This document shows, one piece after another, positions 9,851 through 19,823 of a DNA stretch of 34,544 bases. This stretch comes from Lingula anatina (taxonomy: Eukaryota; Brachiopoda; Lingulata; Lingulida; Lingulidae). Under the pieces are notes generated by a model. It worked only from the letters and a program-made list of their open reading frames with translations, was not told where the DNA came from and searched no databases. Made by a program: the position numbers and the translations under genes. The stretch lies in the NCBI RefSeq assembly GCF_001039355.2, contig NW_019775431.1, forward strand, positions 1-34,544, read 5' to 3'. Each line of letters begins with the position of its first letter. Positions within the stretch are counted from its first letter, which is position 1.

Positions 9851-10739
9851 CCCCCGTTACACTTATTCGGAATCAGCAGGAATCAAGAAGAACCAGCCGG
9901 AATGACTAAATTTAAAAATTCGTACTACATTCGGGAAGAAATTTCAAATTGACCTAAATTCTTGTAAGAATGCCGTTGGAATACTCAGAATGCTCATGAA
10001 TCCGCCTGGAATGATTCGTGCGCATTTCGGCTGCATTAGCTCTCAAATGCAGCTCGAATGTAGTTGGAAAACTAGGAATATCAATAATGCTGTCAGAATG
10101 CAGTCAGAATACTTAGAATACACTTTGAATGCCGTACGAGTGTAGTTCGATTGCTGGCTGAAATAGGATCGAGATGCATTCGAGTTGCATTCTGGCTCAT
10201 TCTAGCAGGATTTGAAGTGTCTTGCCATTTCGGTTCTCCCTCGAATGTGATCAGAATGTTTCAAATGCTGTCGGAAATCCAGGAGAATATTTAGAGGGCG
10301 TTTCCAGAGATTTAGATCGATCTTACTAGATCGACCTAACTCCCTGGGGGTTCACGCTAAATTGCAGTCAGCCGACCGTGCACGGAAGTCAATTACCCCC
10401 TTACAGCTTGTAGTAGGCGGGACGAACATTTAAGTCGGATTATCTGACAGTAATTTAGTGAGACTCCCCACGGGGATAGATCGATCTAAAATCTATGGGA
10501 ATGCGCCCTTAGAATGCAGTCATAGTGCAGTTAGAATACTATTCATATACCATTTTCCACTTGGAATGCACTTCGAAAGTTTTTAGCATGAGCAAAACAT
10601 TCGGACCAGCCCCAAGAATGGGTAAAAATATTTGGAATGCACTCAGAATTTTAAGAATGCTCTTCGAATATCCAGGAACGCATAAAGAATTGTCTTTCCG
10701 GCGGCATTCTTGCTCATTCCTCCTCTAGTGTGACAGGGG
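9851..10739. mobile_element. M2 inverted-repeat element, GAATGC-rich, inserted in M1
   Basis: The ends CCCCCGTTACACT and AGTGTGACAGGGG are inverted. The interior is packed with GAATGC, GAATGT and CAGAATG words at short irregular spacing on both sides of a nested M1-type element. It has no open frame with a recognisable transposase, so it would be non-autonomous. Target duplication is unclear. Confidence 0.6.
10295..10508. mobile_element. Inner M1-type element nested inside M2
   Basis: The arms AGATTTAGATCGATC and GATCGATCTAAAATCT are inverted. The interior repeats the M1 plan (GGGGGTTCACGCTAAATTGC, GCTTGTAGTAGGCGGGAC, CAGTAATTTAGTGAGA) with considerable drift. It splits the GAATGC-rich body of M2 into two parts. 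Confidence 0.6.
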
Positions 10740-10944
10740 TATTAATTACATTCAGCGTAAGCGGCTCTGATGTCTGGCACGCCTACTGAAGCTGTTAGGA
10801 GGTGATTAACTAATGTTTAGCAGCTTCAGTAGGCGTGCCAGACATCTAAGCCGCTTAATCTGAATGCAATTTAGCGAGAATCCCCTCGGAGATGGGTCGT
10901 ACCTGTTAGATCGGTCTAGGTATAGAAATGGGGTCTTATTCTAA

Positions 10945-12311
10945 GATGTAAACTTGCACATTTGAAACTGAAGGTTAATTACCGTATATGGATGTATTTG
11001 TTTTTCGTGTACACCTCGACACGATTGAAGCAAATCAAAACATACTAGCTAACATATACGGATCCAACACTTACACAGTTGTTGATATGCTTTACATATA
11101 CCACAACTATTAGTAGTTATAATTGAACTATTTCTGTGCATTTCAANTTCCGACCACTGTAAATATGAACGCTGCCAGGTAACGCGCCCATTCTCACCTT
11201 TCTGTTGGCTACCCGTTGAGTACCACAACGAAATCCAAAGAACAACCCATCCCAAAAGAGAATCCTGCCAAAGATGCACTCTCATGTTGTGTCCAACCAA
11301 TAACAGAGACCGGCTTCGATTTGAGACAGGATTATGTGATCACATATTACTACGACGCGCTAAATTAATCTTGTTAGCAACCAAGTGCTGTTCAGACAAA
11401 GTTATACTTTCACGGATTCCGACCTGGTGTTTGGTCTGCTTGAGAAAACCACGGAGAGCAGAAGATATTGTTATATGAACATAATGCACCAGGAAGAGCT
11501 ATAGCGTGGTAAACCAATCGTCTTTAATTCTTTCACGTACGTGTGACTAATTGACTGAATATATTTAACAACAGGTTTTGACCACAGATTGTAATATCAC
11601 CCCAACACATCACTTGAATGATGTCGATGAAACAGAGGCCGGTTTGAGTCGGGCCAGATCTAAGCTAGAGTGAACTGGCCCTAAGGAAGGAGACTTATTT
11701 TTCAGTCGACACATATTTCAGGACGCGTGACATTGACAGTGTGCGCCGCGATGGCTTTTAGATGCGATACTGATGGTTGGGGTCGCCTAAGATAACCCTA
11801 AGTGTTAATAAATGTTTGTAAGGTACTACAGTACAGAGATGCATTATCATATCGATGTTTGACAGTTTATGGAAAAGGTACATGTACCACACTGTTTGGT
11901 GCACCTGCATATAACAACAGAATTCCACGGTCTGTATAGTACATAACCTAAGGTGCTTTGTCGGGGTCCATTTCTTTAATTGTGCAGGACCTTTTTTATT
12001 ATAACCCCGGTCCCCACATCACATTAAATAACCCTTTATAATATAACCTCTGGTGTTGGGCACTATGGACTCTCATCAGTAGATAACGCGATCTGTAATA
12101 GGCCCTACTGCTACAGATATTCCCAGGTTCTGAATGAAACGACTTCATGTTTTAACTTCAACAGAATACATTTGGCTAAACTAAAATTTAAATGGTATAT
12201 ATATATAATAAAGGTCCCTTCTCAGGCTCAATCCAATCTCCTTCTATTCTCCCGTCTAGTCTCGATCTCTTCAGTCTCTCATGTCTCCCATAACCTTTAA
12301 GATTCCAGTTC
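10945..12311. other. Gene-poor stretch, nothing recognised
   Basis: Open frames here are short and match no family I know. A frame on each strand around 11049-11478 was examined for lectin or Cys-rich domains and not accepted. One ambiguous base is present near 11147. Confidence 0.4.
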
Positions 12312-13012
12312 CAGGGCCGTAGCCTCCGGGGGGGGGGGGGGGGGGGAGGGGGGGGCGGCTGCCCCCCCTGGGGATTTAGAATTTTCCACCCTGGTAGGGG
12401 GACCCCCCCCCCCCCCTCGGGGNNNNNNNNNNNNNNNNNNNNNNNNNNNNNNNNNNNNNNNNNNNNNNNNNNNNNNNNNNNNNNNNNNNNNNNNNNNNNN
12501 NNNNNNNNNNNNNNNNNNNNNNNNNNNNNNNNNNNNNNNNNNNNNNNNNNNNNNNNNNNNNNNNNNNNNNNNNNNNNNNNNNNNNNNNNNNNNNNNNNNN
12601 NNNNNNNNNNNNNNNNNNNNNNNNNNNNNNNNNNNNNNNNNNNNNNNNNNNNNNNNNNNNNNNNNNNNNNNNNNNNNNNNNNNNNNNNNNNNNNNNNNNN
12701 NNNNNNNNNNNNNNNNNNNNNNNNNNNNNNNNNNNNNNNNNNNNNNNNNNNNNNNNNNNNNNNNNNNNNNNNNNNNNNNNNNNNNNNNNNNNNNNNNNNN
12801 NNNNNNNNNNNNNNNNNNNNNNNNNNNNNNNNNNNNNNNNNNNNNNNNNNNNNNNNNNNNNNNNNNNNNNNNNNNNNNNNNNNNNNNNNNNNNNNNNNNN
12901 NNNNNNNNNNNNNNNNNNNNNNNGGGGGGCACCCCACTCCCCCCTCGGGGGCTTCGCCCCCTCGTGTCCGCTTACTGCCCCCCCTGGCATTTTGCTCAGG
13001 CTACGGTCCTGA
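12312..13012. repeat. G/C-rich palindromic repeat containing the assembly gap
   Basis: The left end AGGGCCGTAGCC and the right end GGCTACGGTCCT are inverted and resemble the ends of family R3. Long G and C runs flank the gap on both sides. This looks like one repeat whose homopolymer interior could not be assembled. Confidence 0.55.
12423..12923. other. Assembly gap (501 N)
   Basis: Every base is N. Any reading frame crossing it is meaningless. The true length is unknown. Confidence 0.99.
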
Positions 13013-14137
13013 GTTCACTTATTTCTATGCTAAACTTTATCAATTAATCTGTCAATCACACAACTTACAAACTGACTGGTGACTTCAGACACAAGTCCAC
13101 CCCCTCATGATGGGCGTTCCCAATACCTCCATGACATCAAGCTCTAATGGATTACTAGCTTGAAACAAAGACATTAAAATTTGAACTGCTAGGTGTGAAG
13201 TACTATCTAAATACACTTTAGCTTCCTGTGTGTGGATTTTATGAAAAACATGCTTCCACTGATTGAATTAAAACTACATAATGTATGAAAGTTTAAAAAA
13301 ATGGGCCTACTAATTACAATATTTCAATACTGCGGTCCCTGACAGCTTGTTAATAGAAAAAAAGTGAAATATTTTGACACGATATCACAGTTAAAGTATG
13401 AACAATGCTGCGGAAATCTGTTTTTTATTTATTATCTTTTTATTTAATAGCAAACAATAGTAATCGATACTACATTATAAGACACATGCAGCTACCGGTA
13501 TTTGTCAGTTACAAACAAATTTAATCTACCCCCAAAGACTGATATGCAAAATTCACACCCGGGGAGGAACAGTTAATCTAAATCAATCTTTCTGATTTAA
13601 ATTGCAAAGTGGTAGATATTTTAGATGTATAGAATCCTAATAGTGCAAGTCTTCATGCAGTGTACCAATACCATTTTAAGCAGGGGCGGATCCAGGATTA
13701 TTTGAAGAGGGGAGGGGGGTCCGCGGATGCGGATACTGCATAATATTAGATAAGCTTTTAGTTCTCTTCACCTGTTTCATGGCTAAAAATTAAATAATAT
13801 AAAAAAAAGGGGCAGGAAATGATGCAGCACAATTGAGACTCTCCACTTGCAGCATGGGCATCCTTGTTTTTGAAGGTCCTTTATGATTCACGTTTTACAA
13901 TGTATATATCCCCAATGTTTGAAACACTTGAGTAAACACCAACATTTAAGCTCAAACAAATATTTAAAAAAAAAAAAAAAAAAACAAGAAATATAAGAAA
14001 TAAAATTCCTTGTCACATTTTGAATATGAATCTGAACCGCATAATATTTGAACAAAAATTATCTTCAGGGCCAGGTAGAAGAGTTATCAATGGTATTTCA
14101 GTCTTTATAAATCTTTAAATATAAATATGTGTCATTA
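13013..14137. other. Downstream flank of gene A, no gene seen
   Basis: AT-rich sequence with a GGGGCGGATCCAGGATT repeat start at 13682 followed by a G-rich stretch, and a poly-A run at 13967-13984. No coding exon could be supported. It should include the 3' untranslated region of gene A. Confidence 0.4.
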
Positions 14138-14249
14138 TCATGGTGGAGGAGTCAGAGAGTCGCAGTTCAGATTTTGACAACATTCACCGGGCTTAGGAGG
14201 ATCCAGTATGCATCCCGCCGGAATAGGCATTCCGTCCCAGTCTTGGCAT
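14138..14249 (-). CDS. Gene A exon 8: second half of the VWC domain and stop
   Basis: The exon reads CQDWDGMPIPAGCILDPP and KPGECCQNLNCDSLTPPP, then TGA. The CC-x3-4-C ending closes the VWC module. A sister exon lies at 7628-7739. No matching exon was found downstream of gene B. Confidence 0.82.
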
Positions 14250-17200
14250 CTGAAAAAATGACTTATTCGTTCTTTGACAATATTCTTTATAGCATTTAAT
14301 GTAAATTAAGTTAAATTAATTTTTTTAATCCAAAAATATTAAAATACTAATCTTTTCCGTCATGATATCACTTACTTGGGTTCACAGTAGACAAAGTTAG
14401 CTGATGACTTAATGCATCTGCAAGTTTGTTTGCACCCTATGTCCCAGACTTCTCCCTGCCTGTGGAGCGCATTACTGTACAGGCAGTAACCTACAATATT
14501 AAAAAATAGATAAATAAACAGGCCCGTAGCCCGGGGAGAATGAGTTAAGGGGAAGGGGAAAAGGTCCCCTCTGGGTAAAAATTGATATAGGTTCACGCAG
14601 GTTTCATAGTAAAAGGTCCACTTGGTAAAAACAAGCGCTTTTGAAAGCGCTGCAGCCACGGGCGTGATAACGGTTGAGGGCGTGTTACACAGGGTAGATA
14701 CTTGATAAAAAATGCGTACAGTTAATTTCTATTTGATGCTACGGTAGGAAATATAATGTGCATTATCAAAGTTAATTGTAGATTGAAGAAATCTTCCGGG
14801 CTTCCATGAAAATGAACCTGAGGTTCTCTTGATACCGGATTCTGATTTGAGGTGCTCTGGCGTGAATGCATATTTATGTTACTCACCACTGGGTCGCACA
14901 CATTCAAAGTTGGTGCTGCCATTTATGCTTCTGCATGGTATCGGATGCCCAGGTGCTGTTTCAGGACAAGGATTGGGATCACAAGGGTCTGAAATGAAAA
15001 TGTGGAGAAACTATTAGTCTGCTTAAGCAAATAGGTTTTTGACTTACTCCTGGAGACTTGCGATTTGGTTGTAATAAGAAAATTAATTGAAACTGAGACA
15101 GGTTCTTTGTCTATTGGCCCACGTTTCACTTTTATCAAAATAACATTTCCTGGCGGTTAGTGTCTTTGCATCAATACTTTTGCATTTGAATACTTACAAA
15201 CCAAGCTAAACAATTTTACACTTAAATTACCTTTTGCTGCCATGGTGGTGGTGGTGGTAGAGGGTTGCGTGACAGTACTAGAAATAGTGGTGGGAGGAAC
15301 TTCACAATTGACTCCACTAAAACCATCCGGACATTGGCAGATGTATCCATTGACTTCATCCTGACATGAGCCGTTGTTCAAACAAGGATTAGATGCACAT
15401 TCGTTGATGTTGGTTTCGCAGTTAGAACCGGTAAAGCCAAGTACACATAAGCATGAATACCCGTTAATATCGTCGATGCATGTGGCGTTATTCTTACACG
15501 GGTGAGATGTGCATTCGTTGATGTTGGTTTCACAGTTAGAACTGGAAAAGCCAAGCGCACACGAGCAAGAATATCCATTAATATCGTCGATGCATGTGGC
15601 GTTATTCTTGCACGGTTGAGATGCGCATTCGTTGATGTTGGTTTCGCAGTTAGAACCGGTAAAGCCAAGCGCACATGAGCAAGAATAGCTGTTTATATCG
15701 TCGATGCATGTGGCGTCATTCTTACACGGGTGAGATGTGCATTCGTTGATGTTGGTTTCGCATTTGGAACCGGAAAAACCATTTACACAAGAGCAAGAAT
15801 ATTCATTAATACCGTCGATGCATGTGGCGTTATTCTTGCACGGTTGAGATGCGCATTCGTTAATGTTGGTTTCACAGTTAGAACCGGTAAAGCCATGCGC
15901 ACATGAGCAAGAATATCCATTAATATCGTCGATGCATGTGGCGTTATTTTTGCACGGTTGAGATACGCATTCGTTAATGTTGGTTTCGCAGTTAGAACCG
16001 GTAAAGCCAAGCGCACATGAGCAAGAATAGCTGTTTATATCGTCGATGCATGTGGCGTCATTCTTACACGGGTGAGATGTGCATTCGTCAATGTTGGTTT
16101 CACAATGTTTTCCAGTAAACCCATTTCTGCATTGACAAACATAACCATTTACCGCATCTTTACACACTGCACCATTTACACAAGGGTTAGAGTTACACTC
16201 ATCCACGTTCACGGTGCACGTTTTGCCGGTCAGCCCAGCGGGACAAACGCAGACGTAAAAGTTCATCCCATCTTTGCACGCCCCATTGTTCATGCATGGT
16301 TGAGAGTCACATTCATTGATGTTAGTCTCGCACATTTTCCCCGTTAATCCAGGAAGACATTGACAGGAAAACCCATCAACTTCATCAGCGCAGGCGCCGC
16401 CATTCCTACATGGTTGAGATGCACATTCGTCTATATTGACGTCGCAAGTTTTACCCGTAAACCCTGGGCGACAATGACATTTATATCTGCCCAACAAGCT
16501 TTCGCACGTCCCTTGCTGTTGGTGGCATGGGTTGCTAGCGCATTCGTTTATTTTAACCTCACAATCCACGCCAGTAAAACCAGCGTCACAATGGCACGTA
16601 TAACTATTGATGCCATCTTGGCACCATCCATGTCCGCTGCAGGAGCGTAGATCGCAATCGTTGATGTTGCGTTCACAGTTCTTTCCAGTAAAACCTTTGT
16701 CACATGAGCAAGTGTAGTTATTCACCCCATCAATGCACCTTCCCCGCCCATTGCACTTTAACCTATCTGGCCGGCAATCGTCTATGTCCGTTTCACAATT
16801 TCTTCCGGTAAAACCACTGTCACATTTACATATGTAACGATGAAAGTTGTACGTGTCATAACACTTTCCTCGTCCACTGCATATACCAGATCTGGCGCAA
16901 TAACTGGTGCTGGTTTCACAGAAAGAGCCGAAAAACCCTGTTGGACAATGGCAGCGGTAACCGTCGTATGTTCCACTGTTTCGACAAGGGTTCTTGAGCT
17001 CCGACCCTGTTGGATAATATAAACATTTTATCTCTCATTGGCACATTTTTTTCATTCAGCGATTAACCCCTCTATGTGTGCACCGTTATTATCTCATTAC
17101 TCATGCGTGATTAAATAACGTTCATGCCAGGTGCTGGAAGCGAAGGAATGCATGGCATATTGCATGGCGTATGTTCATCACCCCTCTCATGTACACACAC

Positions 17201-19823
17201 ACACGTGCACACAGACACGCACGCGCGCACGCACATGCACACTCCCACACAAATGGACACATTTATAACAGGCACTGGCACAATTAAATAAAGATAAGAA
17301 TTTATTCAGCCAGTTATAAAATTCGGAAGTCATTTTCACACTTTTAAACGCCTTTAAATACACACTTCTACACAGATGGACACAGATGCAAAAGCACAAA
17401 TATAGACGTACGCTCTCTCTCTCTCTCTTCCTCTCTCTCACACATATAGTAAAATTGAATACTTAAGAATTTTCACCTACCTGTTTTTATCTCGCATATG
17501 TAGGGCAGTGCACAATTACACGGCAGTGACCGTAAATGTATGCCACCTGCGCTGGACCCACTGAGGCCAAGACTGCTGCACCAACCACCTACAATACAGT
17601 TGTACCCGCACAAAAATGCAGTAGTATCGAAGTAGCAAAGAAGCATTAACGCAGTAGTGGTGTGGAGCATATTTGCAGTAGAAATGCAGTATAGCCTACT
17701 GCAATTCTACTTCAAAAATTACATAGGGTTGTACAGAGGAGGAGCATTAATGCAGTAGATTAGCAGCATGATAGAAGCATGTTTCAAATATGCTAATTAG
17801 CTCCCACATCGAAGCAGATTTGAAGCATGTTTGCAGTATGATTGCAGTAGTCTACTGCGCTGGAGTATCTACTTCGTTTTCGTGCGGGTATAAGTAAATA
17901 AACACATGTTCATTCACTGTGTATCATAAAACGTATACAAAACTGCAGTACTTATGGATATCGTTTTCATGTACTCAACAGATTCCGTAAGACAATTACG
18001 CGAAAACACAGAGTAGACCTAATAACATGTATGATAACGTTTTTGGCGTTATATGTACAAGCGATTAAACATATTAAAGGCTCACTTCGAGAGAGAGAGA
18101 GAGAGAGAGAGAGAACCTGTTCTTTTGTAGCGTCCATATGGTATCCTGGAATATAAAATAATGTATATTAATTTAAGACTTCGACCATGCATGTTGTTAT
18201 GTTTCATTTACCAATATGTACAGGTAAATGACTTGGCTGCTGAGATTAAATTCTCAAATTTACCGTAAAAGCTTCAATTATAACCTGTATTATGTACGAG
18301 AAAGTGTACCTAAACTGAGGGTTCGTGTAACAAAAAGTCCGCCCTCGATCCATTTAGTTATCATGGTCAGGGTTAGCCTGAACTAAGTGGGTCAAAATCT
18401 AGGGCAAGGCTCACCTTTACAAATGAAAGGGAAGTGGACTTTCTGTCATGGGGGAATCTCTGTCACGATACATCGGATATCAGAGGGCCTTCAGTCTGTT
18501 TTAGTGAAAATCTGTCAAATGATTACACGTTCAGCTTTGTACGACGATTAAGTGAAGAATTTTTAGCAACAAATAATGTATAAACCATTTTTAGGAGCGC
18601 CAATGACATCTGGTGTGCAGTAAACATATAAAGGTCATTTGTTCCCAGGAGTATTTATTCTAATTGCCTTCAACCTTTAAAATATCATACCTTGAGGGGC
18701 ATTGGTAGGTTGAAGGAAACACCCCATATGTATTAGAGGGATATCCGCTGTGTCTCTTTGAAATCCGTGAATTACTGGTTATCCAGGCATCCCTGACATT
18801 ATATCTTTTGAGAACACTTTTCAAGGCGCTTTGCTCTTGGTACATGTTAGGTCCAATATAGGCAAGATTTCCACCTGGTTTGTTCCTGCAGTACCATTGT
18901 GCCCAAATCCAAGAACTTGCAACATGGCATATTTGGTATTTTTTATATGGGCTAAACCTCAACTCGGAGCAACCTTAACAGTTAAGGAGTGTAAGGATAA
19001 GGTATATTGTATGAAATAATAACGTCCCAAAAATGCCGATAAATTATAAGATAGCATTTTTGAGAACGTTATCGGAATTATTAACGCTTTAAAGGGATAA
19101 TAACTCTTCGTATGAGAACTATATTTCACAATAAAAACAATGTGAATAACTCATAGAAATATAATACATTCTGTTTTACCACAAAACTGCAGTTATAGCT
19201 ATTATTCTGATATCTGAGCTTGTCTTTAGACCACGTGACCTCCACTGTTGGCTATATTCTGTTAAAAAATCTTAAGAGATTTTAACAAAAAACCAAACTT
19301 TTTAGAAAAAAAACCGGGATTAACTTTAAATGTAAAAATGGATTCATTAACCATTGGTAAGTATGGGGAAATTGTTGTTTACTCCAGGAAAATTCATTTT
19401 TGGCCGAAACGAAGAGTTATTATCCCTTTAAGTTTAATAATCCTGACGTCATATTTGTGTTTATTACGCAAAATAATATTTCGTCAGTTTCATAACAACA
19501 TTTATGGCACATGAGGTAATTTAACATAAGAAAATGCTGTTTAAAAACGCACCATCCTGCAGTTCAAAATAAAGAGTCCACCGTAAAGAGTTCATCGTAA
19601 TGGAAACAACATTACGCGCTAATGCTTCAATACAGTAAGCAATCACAGCTAAAACTGCCTTTACAAGTGTAAACATTCAGTCCGTGTGCTTACCGTTTGA
19701 CCCACCATAGTTACCCCCGGGGTATCCGCTGCCATATATGGGGTATGTGCCCTTGCCTGGTTTGATGAAGTGCCCTAGGAAACAGCATACTAGTAGGCAA
19801 ACGTGCAGTAGTCCAAGCCCCAT
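14138..19823 (-). CDS. Gene A: secreted C-type lectin, 15 EGF repeats, VWC protein
   Basis: Eight exons on the minus strand: 19694-19823, 18691-18973, 18117-18145, 17481-17588, 15231-17006, 14887-14988, 14376-14490 and 14138-14249. Phases are 1,2,1,1,1,1,2, and the sum of 2655 nt is an exact 885 codons with the stop. The protein is a signal peptide (MGLGLLHVCLLVCCFLGH), a Gly/Tyr-rich stretch, a divergent lectin domain over three exons, 15 EGF-type repeats in a single large exon, a Thr-rich linker, a small Cys-rich exon and a VWC domain over two exons. Secretion follows from the signal peptide and the lack of a membrane segment. It is the minus-strand arm of a palindrome with gene B. An extracellular binding or matrix role is inferred from domains; I recognise no named orthologue. 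Confidence 0.88.
14376..14490 (-). CDS. Gene A exon 7: first half of the VWC domain
   Basis: After acceptor ATTGTAG it reads GYCLYSNALHRQGEVWDIG, CKQTCRCIKSS and FVYCEP. The W-x3-C-x3-C-x-C pattern is characteristic of von Willebrand factor type C modules. The donor is CCCAA followed by GTAAGT, phase 2. Confidence 0.82.
14520..14668. repeat. Dispersed repeat R3, copy 2, in a gene A intron
   Basis: It starts with CAGGCCCGTAGCCCGG and contains AAAAGGTCCCCTCTGGGT and AGTAAAAGGTCCACTTGG; it ends near GCAGCCACGGGCGTG, an inverted relative of the start. It lies between the VWC exon and the small Cys-rich exon of gene A. Confidence 0.7.
14887..14988 (-). CDS. Gene A exon 6: small Cys-rich module
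   Basis: This 102-nt phase 1-1 exon reads DPCDPNPCPETAPGHP, PCRSINGS and FECVRP. It contains five Cys. It is not a complete EGF repeat and I do not recognise the family. Gene B carries the same exon at 26844-26945. Acceptor TTTCAG and donor GTGAGT are strong. Confidence 0.8.
15231..17006 (-). CDS. Gene A exon 5: 15 EGF-type repeats and Thr-rich linker
   Basis: This is one uninterrupted exon of 592 codons. Repeat 1 is short, with four Cys; repeats 2-15 have six Cys and mostly the calcium-binding pattern (INEC or IDEC start, C-x-D/N-x4-Y-x-C). Repeats 9-14 are nearly identical 38-residue units with CIDDINGYSCSC, absent as such from gene B. Many units carry CASQPC, the C-x-S-x-P-C site for O-glucose, and CKNNATC, the C-x4-T-C site for O-fucose, as known in Notch-type EGF repeats. 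The exon ends in a Thr/Ser run near 15236-15295 and a phase 1 donor GTAATT. Confidence 0.93.
15389..16101 (-). repeat. Near-identical 114-bp EGF coding repeats in gene A
   Basis: Six consecutive units (EGF repeats 9-14) differ by few bases. Repeats 9 and 12 encode the same 38 residues, starting CTSHPCKNDATC, which suggests that blocks of three units were copied. Gene B has two more diverged repeats in this position. Confidence 0.85.
17481..17588 (-). CDS. Gene A exon 4: C-terminal part of the lectin domain
   Basis: The exon reads GGWCSSLGLSGSSAGG and LPCNCALPYICEIKTG. The WC, CNC and LPYICE pattern is the closing strand of a C-type lectin fold. It is 108 nt against 99 nt in gene B, a three-residue difference in the loop. 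A MITE sits 16 nt upstream of its acceptor. Confidence 0.82.
17605..17888. mobile_element. MITE-like element (CCCGCAC ends), copy 2
   Basis: The ends CCCGCACAAAAATGCAG and CTTCGTTTTCGTGCGGG are inverted and flanked on both sides by TA, the target duplication expected of Tc1/mariner-type transposition. The interior matches the copy at 3335-3620. It is non-coding. It lies in the intron directly upstream of gene A exon 4, and gene B lacks it. Confidence 0.8.
18089..18114. repeat. GA/CT microsatellite beside a splice donor
   Basis: An uninterrupted GA run on the plus strand reads as CT on the coding strand and starts immediately after the GTTCTC donor of gene A exon 3. The same place in gene B has only a short imperfect CT-rich stretch. 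Confidence 0.9.
18117..18145 (-). CDS. Gene A exon 3: 29-nt microexon of the lectin domain
   Basis: After acceptor ATTCCAG it reads (R)IPYGRYKRTG. The donor is GTTCTC, which runs straight into a CT microsatellite. The exon is conserved in length with gene B (24434-24462) and is required to restore frame between exons 2 and 4. Confidence 0.75.
18691..18973 (-). CDS. Gene A exon 2: C-type lectin domain, main part
   Basis: The exon reads CSELRFSPYKKYQICHVAS, WAQWYCRNKPGGNLAYIG, YQEQ and DAWITSNSR, and ends in YQCPSR. The Cys pairs, the AQWYC helix and the GGNLAYIG strand fit a lectin fold. The sugar- and calcium-binding EPN/QPD and WND motifs are not seen, so calcium-dependent sugar binding is doubtful. 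The exon is 283 nt, phase 1 to 2, as in gene B. Confidence 0.82.
19093..19427. mobile_element. Inverted-repeat element with TTAA flanks in gene A intron 1
   Basis: The ends AGGGATAATAACTCTTCG and CGAAGAGTTATTATCCCT are perfect inverted repeats of 18 bp, and both sides carry TTAA. TTAA target sites are typical of piggyBac-type elements. The interior has no transposase frame, so it would be a non-autonomous member. Intron 1 of gene B shows the corresponding GCTTTAAT sequence (reverse complement, near 23690-23702) without the insert. Confidence 0.78.
19694..19823 (-). CDS. Gene A exon 1: signal peptide
   Basis: The ATG is the reverse complement of 19821-19823. It encodes MGLGLLHVCLLVCCFLGH, a clear hydrophobic leader, then KPGKGTYPIYGSGYPGG and an Asn/Gly end. 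The donor is G followed by GTAAGC, phase 1. Exon 1 of gene B has the same length (130 nt) and few differences. Confidence 0.85.

Larger units (their letters stand above)
9790..10944. mobile_element. Outer M1 inverted-repeat element, interrupted by M2
   Basis: The left arm (CCCATACCTAGATCGATC, CGAGGGGTTTCTCGCTAAA) is inverted relative to the right arm (TTTAGCGAGAATCCCCTCGG, GGTCTAGGTATAG). The M1 core, with the stem GGCACGCCTACTGAAGCTG pairing with CAGCTTCAGTAGGCGTGCC, lies at about 10774-10846. The left arm is separated from the rest by the M2 insertion at 9851-10739. It is non-coding. Confidence 0.7.

Noticed and set aside
11049-11478. Possible lectin or Cys-rich exon on either strand
   Set aside because: I checked for W-x-A/C-type lectin and EGF or VWC Cys spacing and for splice sites with matching phases; none held, and an ambiguous base lies in the frame.
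12188-12990. Long minus-strand frames of 204-249 codons
   Set aside because: They consist mainly of N and flanking G/C runs; the reading frame across an assembly gap has no meaning.
15389-16101. Regular direct repeats resembling a CRISPR array
   Set aside because: The 114-bp units are wholly coding EGF repeats without unique spacers, in a eukaryotic gene.
16072-16650. Plus-strand frames opposite the gene A EGF exon, and 28906-29361 minus opposite the five-EGF exon
   Set aside because: Cys-rich EGF coding DNA leaves the opposite strand open; the products match no domain and the true strand has conserved EGF spacing and splice sites.
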